This document shows positions 10,066 through 20,072 of a stretch of DNA of 64,000 nt, piece by piece. Made by a program: the position numbers and the translations under genes. The stretch is from Aedes albopictus (Eukaryota; Arthropoda; Insecta; Diptera; Culicidae): assembly GCF_035046485.1 (NCBI RefSeq), contig NC_085138.1, forward strand, positions 330,876,421 to 330,940,420, in the 5' to 3' direction. Every line of letters starts with the position of its first letter. Position 1 is the stretch's first letter. Under the pieces are notes generated by a model. It made no database searches. It saw only the letters and a program-made list of their open reading frames with translations, and was not told the origin of the DNA.

Positions 10066-10347
10066 GTCATAGCAATCTGGTCGTTACGTCAACTTATCCG
10101 TGTAATCATTCATCAAAACGACTGAATGGTCGCATAAACTGACGTACACGTTTTAAATATGGAAAAATTACATGAAACATCTTAAAATCATTGCGGCTCA
10201 CTTTTTGTAGCTGTAATCCACGAAACTGGCAGATTATTTCATTCAAATAATCGGTGCATGTGTAAATCCGGAAAAAATCTATAAAATCGTGTTTTCCCAT
10301 CAGAGCAGACGTTGGTGGTTACATCGACTATGCGAATATGGGCAGTG

Positions 10348-10575
10348 CGGCAGTCAGGTGAGCGGATGTTGATCTGATGGAACACACAGCCACACAGCCA
10401 CCGGATATTGTCGAAACTGGTACAGAACTTTGGGAAGGGGGGTTAGAAGATCCGGCCCTTTAAGAAGCTGAGAGTTGAAAGACGTGCCACCTACTTTTGC
10501 CGCCGCATCCCAGATGAGTTTCAGCTGTTCTGCTAACATTGCCGCTCGTACACTAGACGTTACGCTACCATTTGG
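10348..10575 (-). pseudogene. BEL/Pao Pol, RT fingers piece (5' side)
   Basis: On the minus strand MLAEQLKLIWDAAAKVGGTS, then LNS-like FNSQLLKGPDLLTPLPKVLYQFRQYPVAV. This is the GxSLNxxLxxGPDLLxPLxxVLxxFR(Q)xPVAV block that opens BEL/Pao reverse transcriptases. It runs up to the 4.3-kb insertion at 10347, and the domain resumes at 6028. Upstream gag, protease and the start of pol are absent: only about 230 bp separate this block from the 5' LTR region. Confidence 0.8.
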
Positions 10576-10801
10576 GTCCGGAGCCTTCTTTCCCTTTCCC
10601 TCTCCCTTTAATGTTACCCTAGTCGTACTTACAATAGCTATAGTTCAACAATTAATGTTAAGTTTCGCGAAGTAGTGTAGGATTAGGTTTAGAAAACTGT
10701 AAGTAATTGTAAATATAACTTTAGTAAACATAATAATTAAGCGGTAATTCAATTATTTTCATCATTGGATAGTTGGATTAATTGCTGCACAACTGGAATT
10801 C

Positions 10802-10932
10802 ACTTTCAATTTTGTTGTTCTACCTACTTTCTACCAAGTCATCTTCGATGACGTTTTGGTGAGGCCCCTGTCAGAGTTGACAGTAGGACCCACGTCGACA
10901 GTGTTGCCGTTGGGTGGGATTTCGTCGCAACA
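10802..10932 (-). repeat. BEL/Pao 5' LTR, upstream part
   Basis: 131 bp starting TGTTGCGACG on the minus strand at 10932 appear identical to the 3' LTR copy at 1183-1313. It marks the 5' end of the decayed BEL/Pao element. Downstream (10576-10801) the sequence differs from the 3' copy and should hold the rest of the LTR and the leader, but no primer-binding site was recognised with confidence. Confidence 0.7.
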
Positions 10933-11273
10933 ACAGTCTAAGCCAGCACTGTGAGAAAGATTGCCTCCTTTATTCAGACGTGATACAATAAACTTGACAC
11001 TTTCGTTGAAACAGCAGTCGCCCCGAATCACTCCCGTTCCTTTGTTTCGGATGCATCGCTGAACCCAACGGAAGGCCATATGCGCTGCCCCGGATGGGTA
11101 CCCCCGAAAATTGTTTCCACCCATCCGAATGATTGACAGAGACAGAAGGATGACCAGAACAAAGAGGTGCTCTTGATGAGGTGCTTCGCCCCGCGAGGAG
11201 ACAGCACACGTTCGTTCCGTTGTTGGCTGCTTGCTGCTAGACCCATTAACAAAATAATCGAAACGCAACTTAC
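10933..11273 (-). other. Intron start downstream of the frizzled exon
   Basis: A single-copy-looking, GC-richer stretch between the frizzled splice donor and the BEL/Pao 5' LTR. ORFs that read through here are extensions of the exon or LTR frames in other phases. No other features seen. Confidence 0.5.
11268..11273 (-). other. Splice donor of frizzled exon
   Basis: The minus strand reads ...CTGTTTACG|GTAAGTTGCG. GTAAGT is a consensus 5' splice site, placed exactly where the family protein continues in frame (phase 0). Confidence 0.75.
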
Positions 11274-11393
11274 CGTAAACAGACAGCTCGCCACGCAGAC
11301 GGCGGCCCACGAGCCGACCCAGTACTTGAGCACGGTTCGCTCGCTCTCGGAGAAGAACATCGAGTTGCACGGCGCGCCGCAGTCTTTGGTGAC
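11274..11393 (-). CDS. fz: Frizzled receptor, internal exon (linker and TM1)
   Basis: A 120-bp exon with 40 codons in phase 0, giving VTKDCGAPCNSMFFSESERT followed by VLKYWVGSWAAVCVASCLFT. In Frizzled receptors the CGAPC motif closes the linker after the Wnt-binding cysteine-rich domain, and the (K/R)YWVGSWAAVCVASCLFTV stretch is the first of seven membrane helices. The wording is closest to the insect fz (Fz1) class rather than Fz2. The protein is a plasma-membrane receptor for Wnt signalling and planar cell polarity. The exon is bounded by a pyrimidine-rich acceptor and a GTAAGT donor, and codons are GC-rich against AT-rich surroundings. The cysteine-rich domain exon(s) should lie at higher coordinates or beyond the window, and helices 2-7 below position 1. 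Neither was found here, so large introns are implied. Confidence 0.85.
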
Positions 11394-11420
11394 CTAAAAA
11401 GAGAAAAAGTGGTAGAAATG
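11394..11420 (-). other. Splice acceptor of frizzled exon
   Basis: The minus strand reads CCACTTTTTCTCTTTTTAG|GTCACC: a clean polypyrimidine tract ending in AG directly before the exon. Confidence 0.75.
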
Positions 11421-12550
11421 AGCCCAAATTGGAACATGAAAATAAAAGTCAAATTTTAAATTATATGCAGACATATGCGAGTGAGAAAACAAGCTCCAGA
11501 AAAGGGGCAGTATTAATTAAGGGGCGAAAGGTAGTTGCGACAACTGAGATGGTGAGGTTCACTATAACAAACTGACTCATTAAAAAGTGTTCAATTTCAT
11601 TGGTAAATACAATAACATTTCGAGATTTGTATGAACCGTAGCCTTTGGTCAGACCCTCCTTCCTACATGGGCAGACCCTGCCTTAAATTTTCTGTGAGTG
11701 AACGCCATTTTCAGTCAAATCAGCTTTTCTTGCAGAAGGTTGTTTTTTTATCTAGTTTGTGTTTTAATATCATAAGAGCATACTGTGGGCGCATTAAACA
11801 GCTTGTCCTAATTAAATGTTATGGTGTAGAATCCTGTTTGTTCGGTTCGGTGAGTGCGACATCTGTTGCTGCGTGCGGCTTCAGAAGGTGGAGGGGTGGA
11901 GGGGCACTGCCGAAGAATGTCGTTCTGCTGCGAATTGTTGGATATCAGGTGACATGGCGAAGTGCCAAAAGTGGAACCCGAGAGGCTCACCCAAAAGAGG
12001 CCAAAATCCAATTTTATGCTCGTGGTAACAAGTGCCTGGCTTCAGTTATGACAGTTATGCTTCTCATGTAAAGTTTCTAAAATGGCGAGCGCTGCGCTGG
12101 TTGAGGCTAGACCGCAACCGGGAGCCGGTTTTCAAAATCCAAAAAAAAACATTCGAAGCAGTCTCAATTAATTAAAGCTACCATATCGGCACATTGAGGG
12201 CTGCTAGCTGACAGCCGGCTCAAGCGTATAAGCGCAGTGCACACACAAATGGATACTGTCCCCTGAGGGGACCGTCGATCATCTGAGCTCACGCATCGAT
12301 TGGTGGAGCCCTCCGGGTGACAAATTTCGTTGATGGCAAAAGTAGTCAATTTATCATTTTGGAAGTGCTCATGGTAGGAAACTTGTTTCTATTTTATGTC
12401 TCTTACGAGGTTTTGCGATGAAGGTTGATCGGATAGAGTAACTTGTTGGAAGCATAAGTTGATTGGTGTAAGATGAAAGAATGTCACTTTTAGTTATAAA
12501 TGCGCCATATAACTTAAATTTAGAATTTGAAGGTTGACACGTCTAACTCG
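11421..12550. other. Probable frizzled intron, single-copy-looking
   Basis: Mixed-composition sequence with no family resemblance to other parts of the window. A GC-rich part at about 11860-12010 and another at about 12180-12320 stand out. No splice-bounded coding frame was recognised. It may hold intronic regulatory sequence. Confidence 0.4.
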
Positions 12551-12699
12551 ATTTCATCCTACCGTATGCGTGATAAAGTTTGCACCATCGTTAAATAACG
12601 TTTCAGTTTACTTGTGAATACAATATATTGGTTTTCTTTGCGGCCATTTAAATTATAACTCATGTCACAGTAGACTGTGAATAAAAATGTTAATTTTCT

Positions 12700-12955
12700 T
12701 AGATTGACACTTGCACAATAACTACCACAATTCTTTATTACACCAACGAACCTAACCTCAAAATGACCTACAATTCTGAGGTCATTTTGACAGATTAAAC
12801 ATGAGCATGAAAAGGACGGCAACATGATCGATAAAGTAGAATATATGATCCGTCTTTTTCGTGCATGTGTGTGGTCTGTCAAAATGACCTGAGAATTGTC
12901 AAACATTTTCATGGCTAGCTTTGTTGGTGTATTGAAGAATGGCATCCTACTCGTG
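12700..12955. mobile_element. Foldback/MITE-like inverted repeat
   Basis: Two nested arms are visible. ATTCTGAGGTCATTTTGACAGA (given here as ATTCTGAGGTCATTTTGA plus CAGA, about 12772-12793) pairs with 12876-12897 with one mismatch. Outside it, TTGTTGGTGTA...GAAGAATGG (about 12919-12945) is complementary to about 12722-12752. The spacing suggests a hairpin-forming MITE. The minus-strand ORF across it is not conserved in any recognisable way. Confidence 0.5.
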
Positions 12956-13234
12956 ATTTGTTTACGCGCAAATGTCGAAAAGTGGCTTTTCAGTCACCGT
13001 GGGAGTGTCGCAGTCAAAAATCAATATTTTTGAGATTTTGTTCTATTTTGACATTGCTTAATGGTGTAGCAATTAACACACAAACAAAATTTAATATAAC
13101 TTTTGATTCTGGAATTTGGTACGGGATCGATAGTGAACATACTTTTGTCGGAGAACGAAAAAAAACGGATGTTGCGTTCGGTCAAATTAAAGACTTTCTT
13201 ATATGGTGCTACTCGTAGCTCCCGGATGCCATTG

Positions 13235-13419
13235 TGTGTGACAGTGGATTCATGCCAACATATTGAGCAGTCAGCAACGACGCATGCTGCATCAAGTGAT
13301 CAAGTAGGCATGGCCAAATCACAGACATCCGCGTCGTCATCATCGGTCAACAACGTCAAAGTGAAAAGTCAGTGCATTCTCGCAGCTCCCGCTTGCTCGC
13401 AATAAATCTAAATTGCACA
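13235..13419 (+). repeat. 5' LTR (185 bp)
   Basis: Begins TGTGTGACAGTGG and ends AAATTGCACA, preceded by target duplication CATTG. It contains AATAAA about 20 bp before its end, a possible polyadenylation signal. Confidence 0.9.
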
Positions 13420-13420
13420 T

Positions 13421-13436
13421 TTGGCGATCCTGCCGG
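13421..13436 (+). other. Primer-binding-like site
   Basis: TTGGCGATCCTGCCGG begins two bases after the 5' LTR. A TGGCGA-type start is what a tRNA 3' CCA end would pair with in many insect Ty3/gypsy-type elements. The specific tRNA was not determined. Confidence 0.6.
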
Positions 13437-14085
13437 ATTAAATTATAGATAAACCTGTTGTGAATGAATGTGGGCAAGCGGGGGCGTTTAAAAAAAAAAG
13501 TAGTGATTGTAGTGAATTTTAATGGGAAAACGGAAAGTTTGTGCGATCAAAATTGAGTGAGTGTGCTTTTTTGTTGCATCTTCCTAAGAAGTTTCAGAAG
13601 GTAGGAATCCTGGTAGGAACTGCAGCTTGATTTATGGTAAGTTACTGATTGGACTTTATCTAAAATCAACCGATACCCAAACTGTTGTTCATGCTATGTT
13701 TCTGCAACCAGGGGAGAAACAAGGCACAGCAAGAGCGCATGCAGATTTCGAAATGCAGGAAGAAATGTGTTGCTAGTTAGGTCGGCGTAGAAAGTTAAAT
13801 CAATTATGGGCTAGCGTCACCAAAATGTGGTCAAATGACAACGATATTTTTTCAATTTTAGATCGAAGCAAAAATGTTCTGGTGTGTTTTCTTTAGCACC
13901 GCGATGTTGAGGCTGTTTTATTTGATTGTCATTCCAAAACAAAACAAAAAAAAAACATTGCGCCACGAAGCTTCATGGCTTACTAGATGTTAAACTGTTA
14001 AACACTATAAAACGAATTCATGTCTTACATTTTCCGATGATAACTTGTGTGGCTTGATGATTGTTTGAATTTTATGAAAATACTA

Positions 14086-14337
14086 GCTGTACCCGGCAAA
14101 CTTTGTCTTGCCTACTGCGTTTTTTGACGTTTCAAGTCCCTAGTCTAGTCCAAGTCCCCGTTCAAAATGTACGAAAACCCGATTTTCAAAAAACTCACAA
14201 TTTTTCAATGTTTTTTGTCTCATAAACCTTCCTTGGGTGAAAACTAACAGAACAAAACTCAAACAACCCGAATCGGACCATCCGTTTGCAAGTTATGCGC
14301 GGTCCCACGTATGCCACTGCATTTTTATATATATAGA
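14086..14337 (+). repeat. Dispersed repeat TAGCTGTACCCGGCAAAC...TATATATAGA
   Basis: Starts ACTAGCTGTACCCGGCAAAC, contains CGGACCATCCGTTTGCAAGT, then TATGCGCGG, and ends in TATATATATAGAT. Repeats with this head and TATATATAGA tail are common in arthropod genomes, but I cannot assign the class. It is nested in the gene-less LTR element. Confidence 0.5.
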
Positions 14338-15938
14338 TGGAATCTTTTTTTTTTGCGGTTGGGGATGATAACCGTAATCACCGTAAATTTTACATAATTT
14401 GGATTTATGATGTTTTTGCATTAATGTTATAGTTCCAATACCATAATATTAAAGACAACAAATAAGGAAGGTAGGCTCCTTAACACAGGTAAGATAGTCA
14501 CCTTTTAAAAAAAAGCTTAAGAAAAAACATCAGACCAAACAAATATGGCTGCCACAATGGCAGACTTGGATCCTTACTCACGTTTTCAAGCGCACTAATC
14601 TTGAAAATTCGTAAACAAATTCGCTCAATTTGGAAAAGCTGCCTCTGTTTGCAAGTGTGCAACGTCAGGATAAACAAGTGCGGCTTGGTTCCAGACTTCG
14701 TTCATCAGATTTGTGCCTCTAAAGTTAGTATGAAAAATTGCAAAGAGATTTACTGATGTTTCACCTTCAGTTGCGAGATAAACGGCATGCGATTGTAATT
14801 TACGCAGCTATGAAATGAATTCTCATCGGAGAATAGAATTGTCAGACAAAAGAGGCACAACACAAGCAACAAAGAAGTCGCGGCGATTACACTTTATCCC
14901 AACTGGAAACAGATAATGACATGATCTCGAAAATTTTTGTTCTGGACTAAATGGATGCTGAATTTGTTGCGTACTTTTCAACTCGTGAATAATCGATTAT
15001 TACTAACCCAAAATAGAATCTGTTTTATGGTAAATCTTAATAGCGTTGCAGTATTTACCGTCTCGAAGTTACCGCTCGAAAATCGCAATGCAAGTCTCTA
15101 AAAAAATTTCTAAACCCCCGGTGAACGACCTTTACCCAATTCTGTTCAAATATGTCGCATTGGGTGGTTTGTCGCAACAAATGCAAGTCGTGACATTGTC
15201 ATTATTGTTGTGCGATAATTGAATTTTGATTATGTGATTCCCATAGATGAATTAATGAGCGCCGGTACTATACCGCCGTCCTATGCTCACTGAACATGCA
15301 CAAAAGCTTGTTTCTATCACCACAACGTTCGCTAGTGATCAACGAGGAGTAGTTTTTGTGACAAAGACGATTCCTGATGCTAAGAATTTTCAAAATTTAG
15401 CAAATTTCGAGAAGGCTAGCTACTATCTGCGAATTTTGCGTATGATTGGGTAACGCTTGTGTACTTACTTCAGAGGATTACATATTGCTTAATGTATTTT
15501 GAGTTTTGGTACACAAATAACGAAATGTATCATTGGAGATAAACCAGCCTCGGGCTGAAAATCTCCCTAATAAAGCTAATAATAATGCACATTGTTTCCT
15601 ATTCAGATTTTCCTTCAGGATACACCAGCTTAATAATGAGTGACTGAACTATTATGACCGAAAATCGGTTGTAATTCGCCTGACAGTTGCAATATAGGTG
15701 CATACTTATTGGCACAAAGTTCAAGAAAGAATTTCATACTTCAAATGTGACATTCTGGATAAATTATAATCACAGTAGAATGGTATGAAGGTTTCTTTGT
15801 GACAGGTGCTATCCATATTCATATTCATTGACCGAGATGCGAAAGACCATACGTTTTATGATCTCCCATTTTACGTCAAAAAAATAAAAGTGTTCAACAG
15901 CGTGATTAGTTGTGGCAAAACTTGTTTATAAAAAATTA

Positions 15939-17135
15939 GTCCACAGCGTGTCCGGATGACCGCATCTTTGTAATTGTCTTACGAAAAAAAAAACAGTCCA
16001 CAGCGCGTCCGGATGACCGCACCTTTGTAATTGTCTCATGGCGACAATAAAAAAAAAAACTGTCCACAGCGCGTCCGGATGACCGCACCCTTGTAATTGT
16101 CTCATGGCGACAATAAAAACAGTCCACAGCGCGTCCGGATGACCGCACCCTTGTAATTGTTTTATGGCGACAATAAAAAAAAAAAACAGTCCACAGCGCG
16201 TCCGGATGACCGCACCTTTGTAATTGTCTCATGGCGACAATAAAAACAGTCCACAGCGTGTCCGGATGACCGCACCATTGTATTAGTCTCATAGCGACAA
16301 AAAAATAGTCCACAGCGCGTCCGGATGACCGCACCTTTGTAATTGTCTCATGGCGACAATGAAAACAGTCCACAGCGTGTCCGGATGACCGTACCTTTGT
16401 AATTTTCTCATGGCGACAATAAAAAAAACTGTCCACAGCGCGTCCGGATGACCGCACCTTTGTAATTGTCTCATAGCGACAATGAAAACAGTCCACAGCG
16501 TGTCCAGATGACCGCACACTTGTAAGTGTCTCATGGCGACAATAAAAAAAAACTGTCCACAGCGCGTCCGGATGACCGCACCCTTGTAATTGTCTCATGG
16601 CGACAATAAAAACAGTCCACAGCGCGTCCGGATGACCGCACCCTTGTAATTGTCTTATGGCGACAATAAAAAAAAAAACAGTCCACAGCGCGTCCGGATG
16701 ACCGCACCTTTGTAATTGTCTCATAGCGACAAAAAAAATAGTCCACAGCGTGTCCGGATGACCGCACCTTTGTTATTGTCTCATGGCGACAATAAAAACA
16801 GTCCACAGCGCGTCCGGATGACCGCACCTCTGTAATTGTCTCATGGCGACAAAAAAAAAAAAACAGTCCACAGCGCGTCCGGATGACCGCACCCTTGTAG
16901 TTGTCTTATGGCGACAATAAAAACAGTCCACAGCGTGTCCGGATGACCACACCTCTATAATTGTCTCATGACTACAATAAAAACAGTCCACAGCGCGTCC
17001 AGATGATCGCACCTTTGTAATTGTCTCATAGCGACAAAACAATAATTCACAGCGCGTCCAGATAATTGCACCTTTGTAATTGTCTTATGGCGACAATAAC
17101 AACAGTTCACAGCGCGTCGTCCGGATGACCGCACC
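15939..17135. repeat. 20-copy minisatellite, unit about 56-68 bp
   Basis: Twenty head-to-tail units built around CAGTCCACAGCGCGTCCGGA, then TGACCGCACCTTTGTAATTGT, CTCATGGCGACAAT and a variable A run (about 4-13). Units differ by point changes (CGCG/CGTG, CATGG/CATAG) and mainly by A-run length. Units degrade at the right edge (17043 onward). The minus-strand ORFs are readings of the repeat whose frame shifts with the A run. It lies inside the LTR element at 13235-18891. Confidence 0.95.
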
Positions 17136-18692
17136 CTAGTGATTCTCCAAGGATGCAAATCTAGTGATCATGATAGGATCCCAAATGTGTTGCGGTTGGA
17201 AAGCATCGCGCAACGATAGAATTTTGTCGTCAAACATTCATAACAAACCATGCTCCGCGAATATTGAATCGCTCGGCATGTGCGACCGCGATGCGATCGT
17301 TATCATGAAGTCGAAATGGTAAATTTCGATTTTCAGTCACTTTTTGTGCATTCTTTTTGCTGATGCTTCGCGATTTACATAAGAATGTAAAATTTCAGGT
17401 CATGAATTTTGGTTCCGGGTGCAAAAGTAGCTGTTATCGTGATGAATAAAGTTTATCGCGACTTGTAACAAGATCCGATAACGATAGATCCCGCGATAAA
17501 GCGTGCATCAGATGTTTAATTGCTCTATGATACGAGCACAGTGCGAGAGTGTCGCATCATGCTACCACAAGAGCAACGGCTATCTTTGATTGTTCGTATG
17601 GTGTATCATTTATCGCTAGAAGTGATTTTCTTCCATCCTTGTTATTGTCTCTTAGCAAAAAAATATAGCTGCTCTAAATGAATTCTTAATCAAGAATTTA
17701 AAAAGAATTGTTGAGCACTGTGTGTTCAGATGAAACTTTTCACTAAGTACGTAGGATCTCACGATAAAATTCCAGTTAAAAACAACCTTTTTTGGTGAAA
17801 CGGGAAATGTTTCACTAGTCCGATTTGTCCTATGTGTACTACTTGTCAGCTAATTATGTTTATTATATTCAGTATGGTTAAAAAAAAAATAAACAATGAA
17901 ATTTACGTGAAAAAAAATGAATTGCACCACTCTCTCGTTTACAGTTTCCATGTAGTTTTGTATGGATGTGGAGATATTTAAACATATTTCAATTATAAAA
18001 AGAATTTAACAATAATTTAACAAAATTGTTCTATAATGTTAGTTTTGTATTGGTATTTGGCAAAGCCTAATGTTTATCGTCAAGATAAATGCGAAAATGT
18101 TACTTCAGGAGACCTAATAGATATTAAAATGATTCGAAAACTTCTTAGTGTTCCGATAAACTCTGAGCATTCACTTGGGATGAATGCGTTGTGAAGTAAG
18201 AATTAAGCAGTTTCACCTTTGCGCAGTATTATTTATTGAGTTTTGCATGGAAAATTAACCCCAATTTTCTCTCTGAGAGTGAAAAGAGCGGCAGCGAATA
18301 GGATTCAAAACAAACCACCGGAAACTGTCAAAAATCGTGTGGAAGTGAGAAGAGTCCCAACTAACAAAAGTAGCTGCATAACAGCTTAAGGCGCAAACAA
18401 TTGAGTAAAAGTGCTTTATTAAGCTCTTAAACAGCAAAAATGTTAGTTGGGAACGGGACGAACGAGGATGAACTGAAGGATCGTGAAAGTACTTGTGACG
18501 TCATTTTGTAAAACGTCGCTATCAGCTTTGAAGACTATAACAAAGTCTCTTGAACTTGATCAGTTTCCAGCAGTAACGGAGCTGTATGCGTTGGGTATAA
18601 GAGATTCCATACTTCTTTATGCTACATCTATCCTGTCATTGAGATAACTAGTAAGATTATTTTTTTTTAACAAGAAAAAATATTTCATTCCC

Positions 18693-18706
18693 GAGAGGGG
18701 GGTGGA
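18693..18706 (+). other. Polypurine tract before 3' LTR
   Basis: GAGAGGGGGGTGGA abuts the 3' LTR start TGTGTGACAG, as required for plus-strand DNA priming. It confirms the element's orientation. Confidence 0.8.
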
Positions 18707-18891
18707 TGTGTGACAGTGGATTCATGCCAACATATTGAGCAGTCAGCAACGACGCATGCTGCATCAAGTGATCTAGTAGGCATGGCCAAATCACAGACAT
18801 CCGCGTCGTCATCATCGGTCAACAACGTCAAAGTGAAAAGTCAGTGCATTCTCGCAGCTCCCGCTTGCTCGCAATAAATCTAAATTGCACA
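18707..18891 (+). repeat. 3' LTR (185 bp)
   Basis: Matches the 5' LTR with one visible difference and is followed by the target duplication CATTG at 18892-18896. Confidence 0.9.
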
Positions 18892-19047
18892 CATTGGTAT
18901 TTATGTAAGTTTTTTTTCCTATGGTCGAAGGATCATCAAGGCCACCGTAGTTTTTCTTTTGTATCTGCCATGCCATAAAATTGCTGATTTCGCGTTTCTA
19001 TGCAATTTTTCTCATTGAGTACATATAATTCGCCCAAATCTTCTTTT

Positions 19048-19203
19048 TGGTGGCAGCGATAGCCTTCGTAGTCTATGTTTACCTTAGACGACCACTGGAC
19101 ACCTTGAGAATAGTTGCCCTTGTCTTTTTTGGTCTAAGACCACACTGCTGAAATTACATTTTTAACATTTGCACGTGGACAAATCACGACTATCGCTGCC
19201 ACC
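19048..19203. mobile_element. MITE, about 155 bp, TIR GGTGGCAGCGATAG
   Basis: GGTGGCAGCGATAGCC at the left and the complementary CTATCGCTGCCACC at the right bound about 155 bp with no coding content. The target duplication was not resolved. Confidence 0.65.
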
Positions 19204-20072
19204 TCTTCCTGGTGCAAATTTTAAACTTAAGAAATCGGATTTTTTTTTCACCCGCAGTCTACTATAATATCAGTCAGAGCTTAAGTGCATGCAAAGAAAA
19301 TCAAGATATTGTGTGTGCATGTGATCTCCCTTTCGGGACGGAACGCAAAAAACTGAAATTTCCATATAAATTGTTCAAATTTGGCTCTCTAGAATGCTTG
19401 GACTTTTTAATATATCAACACTTTTTCTTTGGCATTTGTAAGTACTTCTTTTTTACTTTCGATTCCTAGCTTTGTCCACCTAGATAAATCGAAAATTAAA
19501 AATTTGCGACAGATAAAACTTTTTCATGTTTTGAAATTTTTGCTCATTTTTTGTTTAACTTGTTGTGGTAAATCTCTCATACAACATAAACAAAAGTTTA
19601 TTTGCACACATGCAAGTATATGTAATGGCACAATATAGAAAACAATTTACATCAGATAAACCAAAGATTACACAGTTGAAAAAATACGCAAAACTGTTAT
19701 TGCTCAACAGCACTATTGTGAAGGTTTGTCACGAAAGGGACATGGGAACTTTATTTGTACGATGGTGCAAACATTATCACGTATACGGTACAACAATGAC
19801 TCAACTAATTGTCATTTTCTTCTTTTTATTCATTTTCTTATTATAGTGAATTTTGGCTTAATGCTAGTCTTCACGCAATTGTCATTATCACTCAAAAGTT
19901 TTATACTGATTATAATCAGCGATTTTTTTCTGTTGCGAAAGCAAACTTAAGTGTATCTGACAGGCTGAAATCAAATCCAGGCTCAGATTTGCTCCTGCAT
20001 ATCACAATTTTAAGTTATTTCTCAAATTGTTTGGCAAAGTTTGAAATCCTGGACCATGGAATACCTACCTAA
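19204..20072. other. Unassigned AT-rich sequence
   Basis: No coding or RNA feature recognised. A short stretch at about 19762-19790 (GATGGTGCAAACATTATCAC...ATACGG) resembles the complement of about 12560-12590, so part of this may be another dispersed repeat. Confidence 0.35.

Larger units (their letters stand above)
6029..10347. mobile_element. 4.3-kb TIR-bounded block inserted in BEL/Pao RT
   Basis: The left end CACTGCCCATATTCGCATAG and the right end CTATGCGAATATGGGCAGTG are exact complements over 20 bp. Similarity continues inward for another 15 bp or so. The block splits the BEL/Pao RT at the same point on both sides. The target duplication is not clear. No transposase was found. Inside are a foldback (7366-7467), a MITE (7758-7953), a 364-bp palindrome (8271-8634) and a SINE broken by a mariner-type element (8740-9922). 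Confidence 0.65.
13235..18891. mobile_element. Non-autonomous LTR retrotransposon, 5657 bp, intact ends
   Basis: Two 185-bp direct repeats (13235-13419 and 18707-18891) start TGTGTGACAG and end AAATTGCACA, and by eye differ at one position (GATCAAGTAG versus GATCTAGTAG). A 5-bp target duplication CATTG flanks them (13230-13234 and 18892-18896). A primer-binding-like site follows the left LTR and a polypurine tract precedes the right one. The interior (about 5.3 kb) has no recognisable gag, protease, RT, RNase H or integrase, and no long frame except readings of a minisatellite. It therefore looks like a large gene-less LTR element (LARD-like) mobilised in trans. Near-identical LTRs point to recent insertion. 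Orientation is plus by primer site and purine tract. Confidence 0.9.

Noticed and set aside
10831..11427. 198-codon minus-strand ORF spanning exon and LTR
   Set aside because: It is out of frame with the frizzled exon and passes the splice donor into intron and BEL LTR; a chance read-through.
15936..16724. 262-codon minus-strand ORF with repeated RCGHPDALWTVF and VRSSGRAVD segments
   Set aside because: It is a reading of the minisatellite. The frame switches from unit to unit with A-run length, and no unit-to-unit coding constraint is seen.
15939..17135. CRISPR array
   Set aside because: Units are head-to-tail and fully repetitive with no unique spacers, in a eukaryotic transposon setting; it is a minisatellite.
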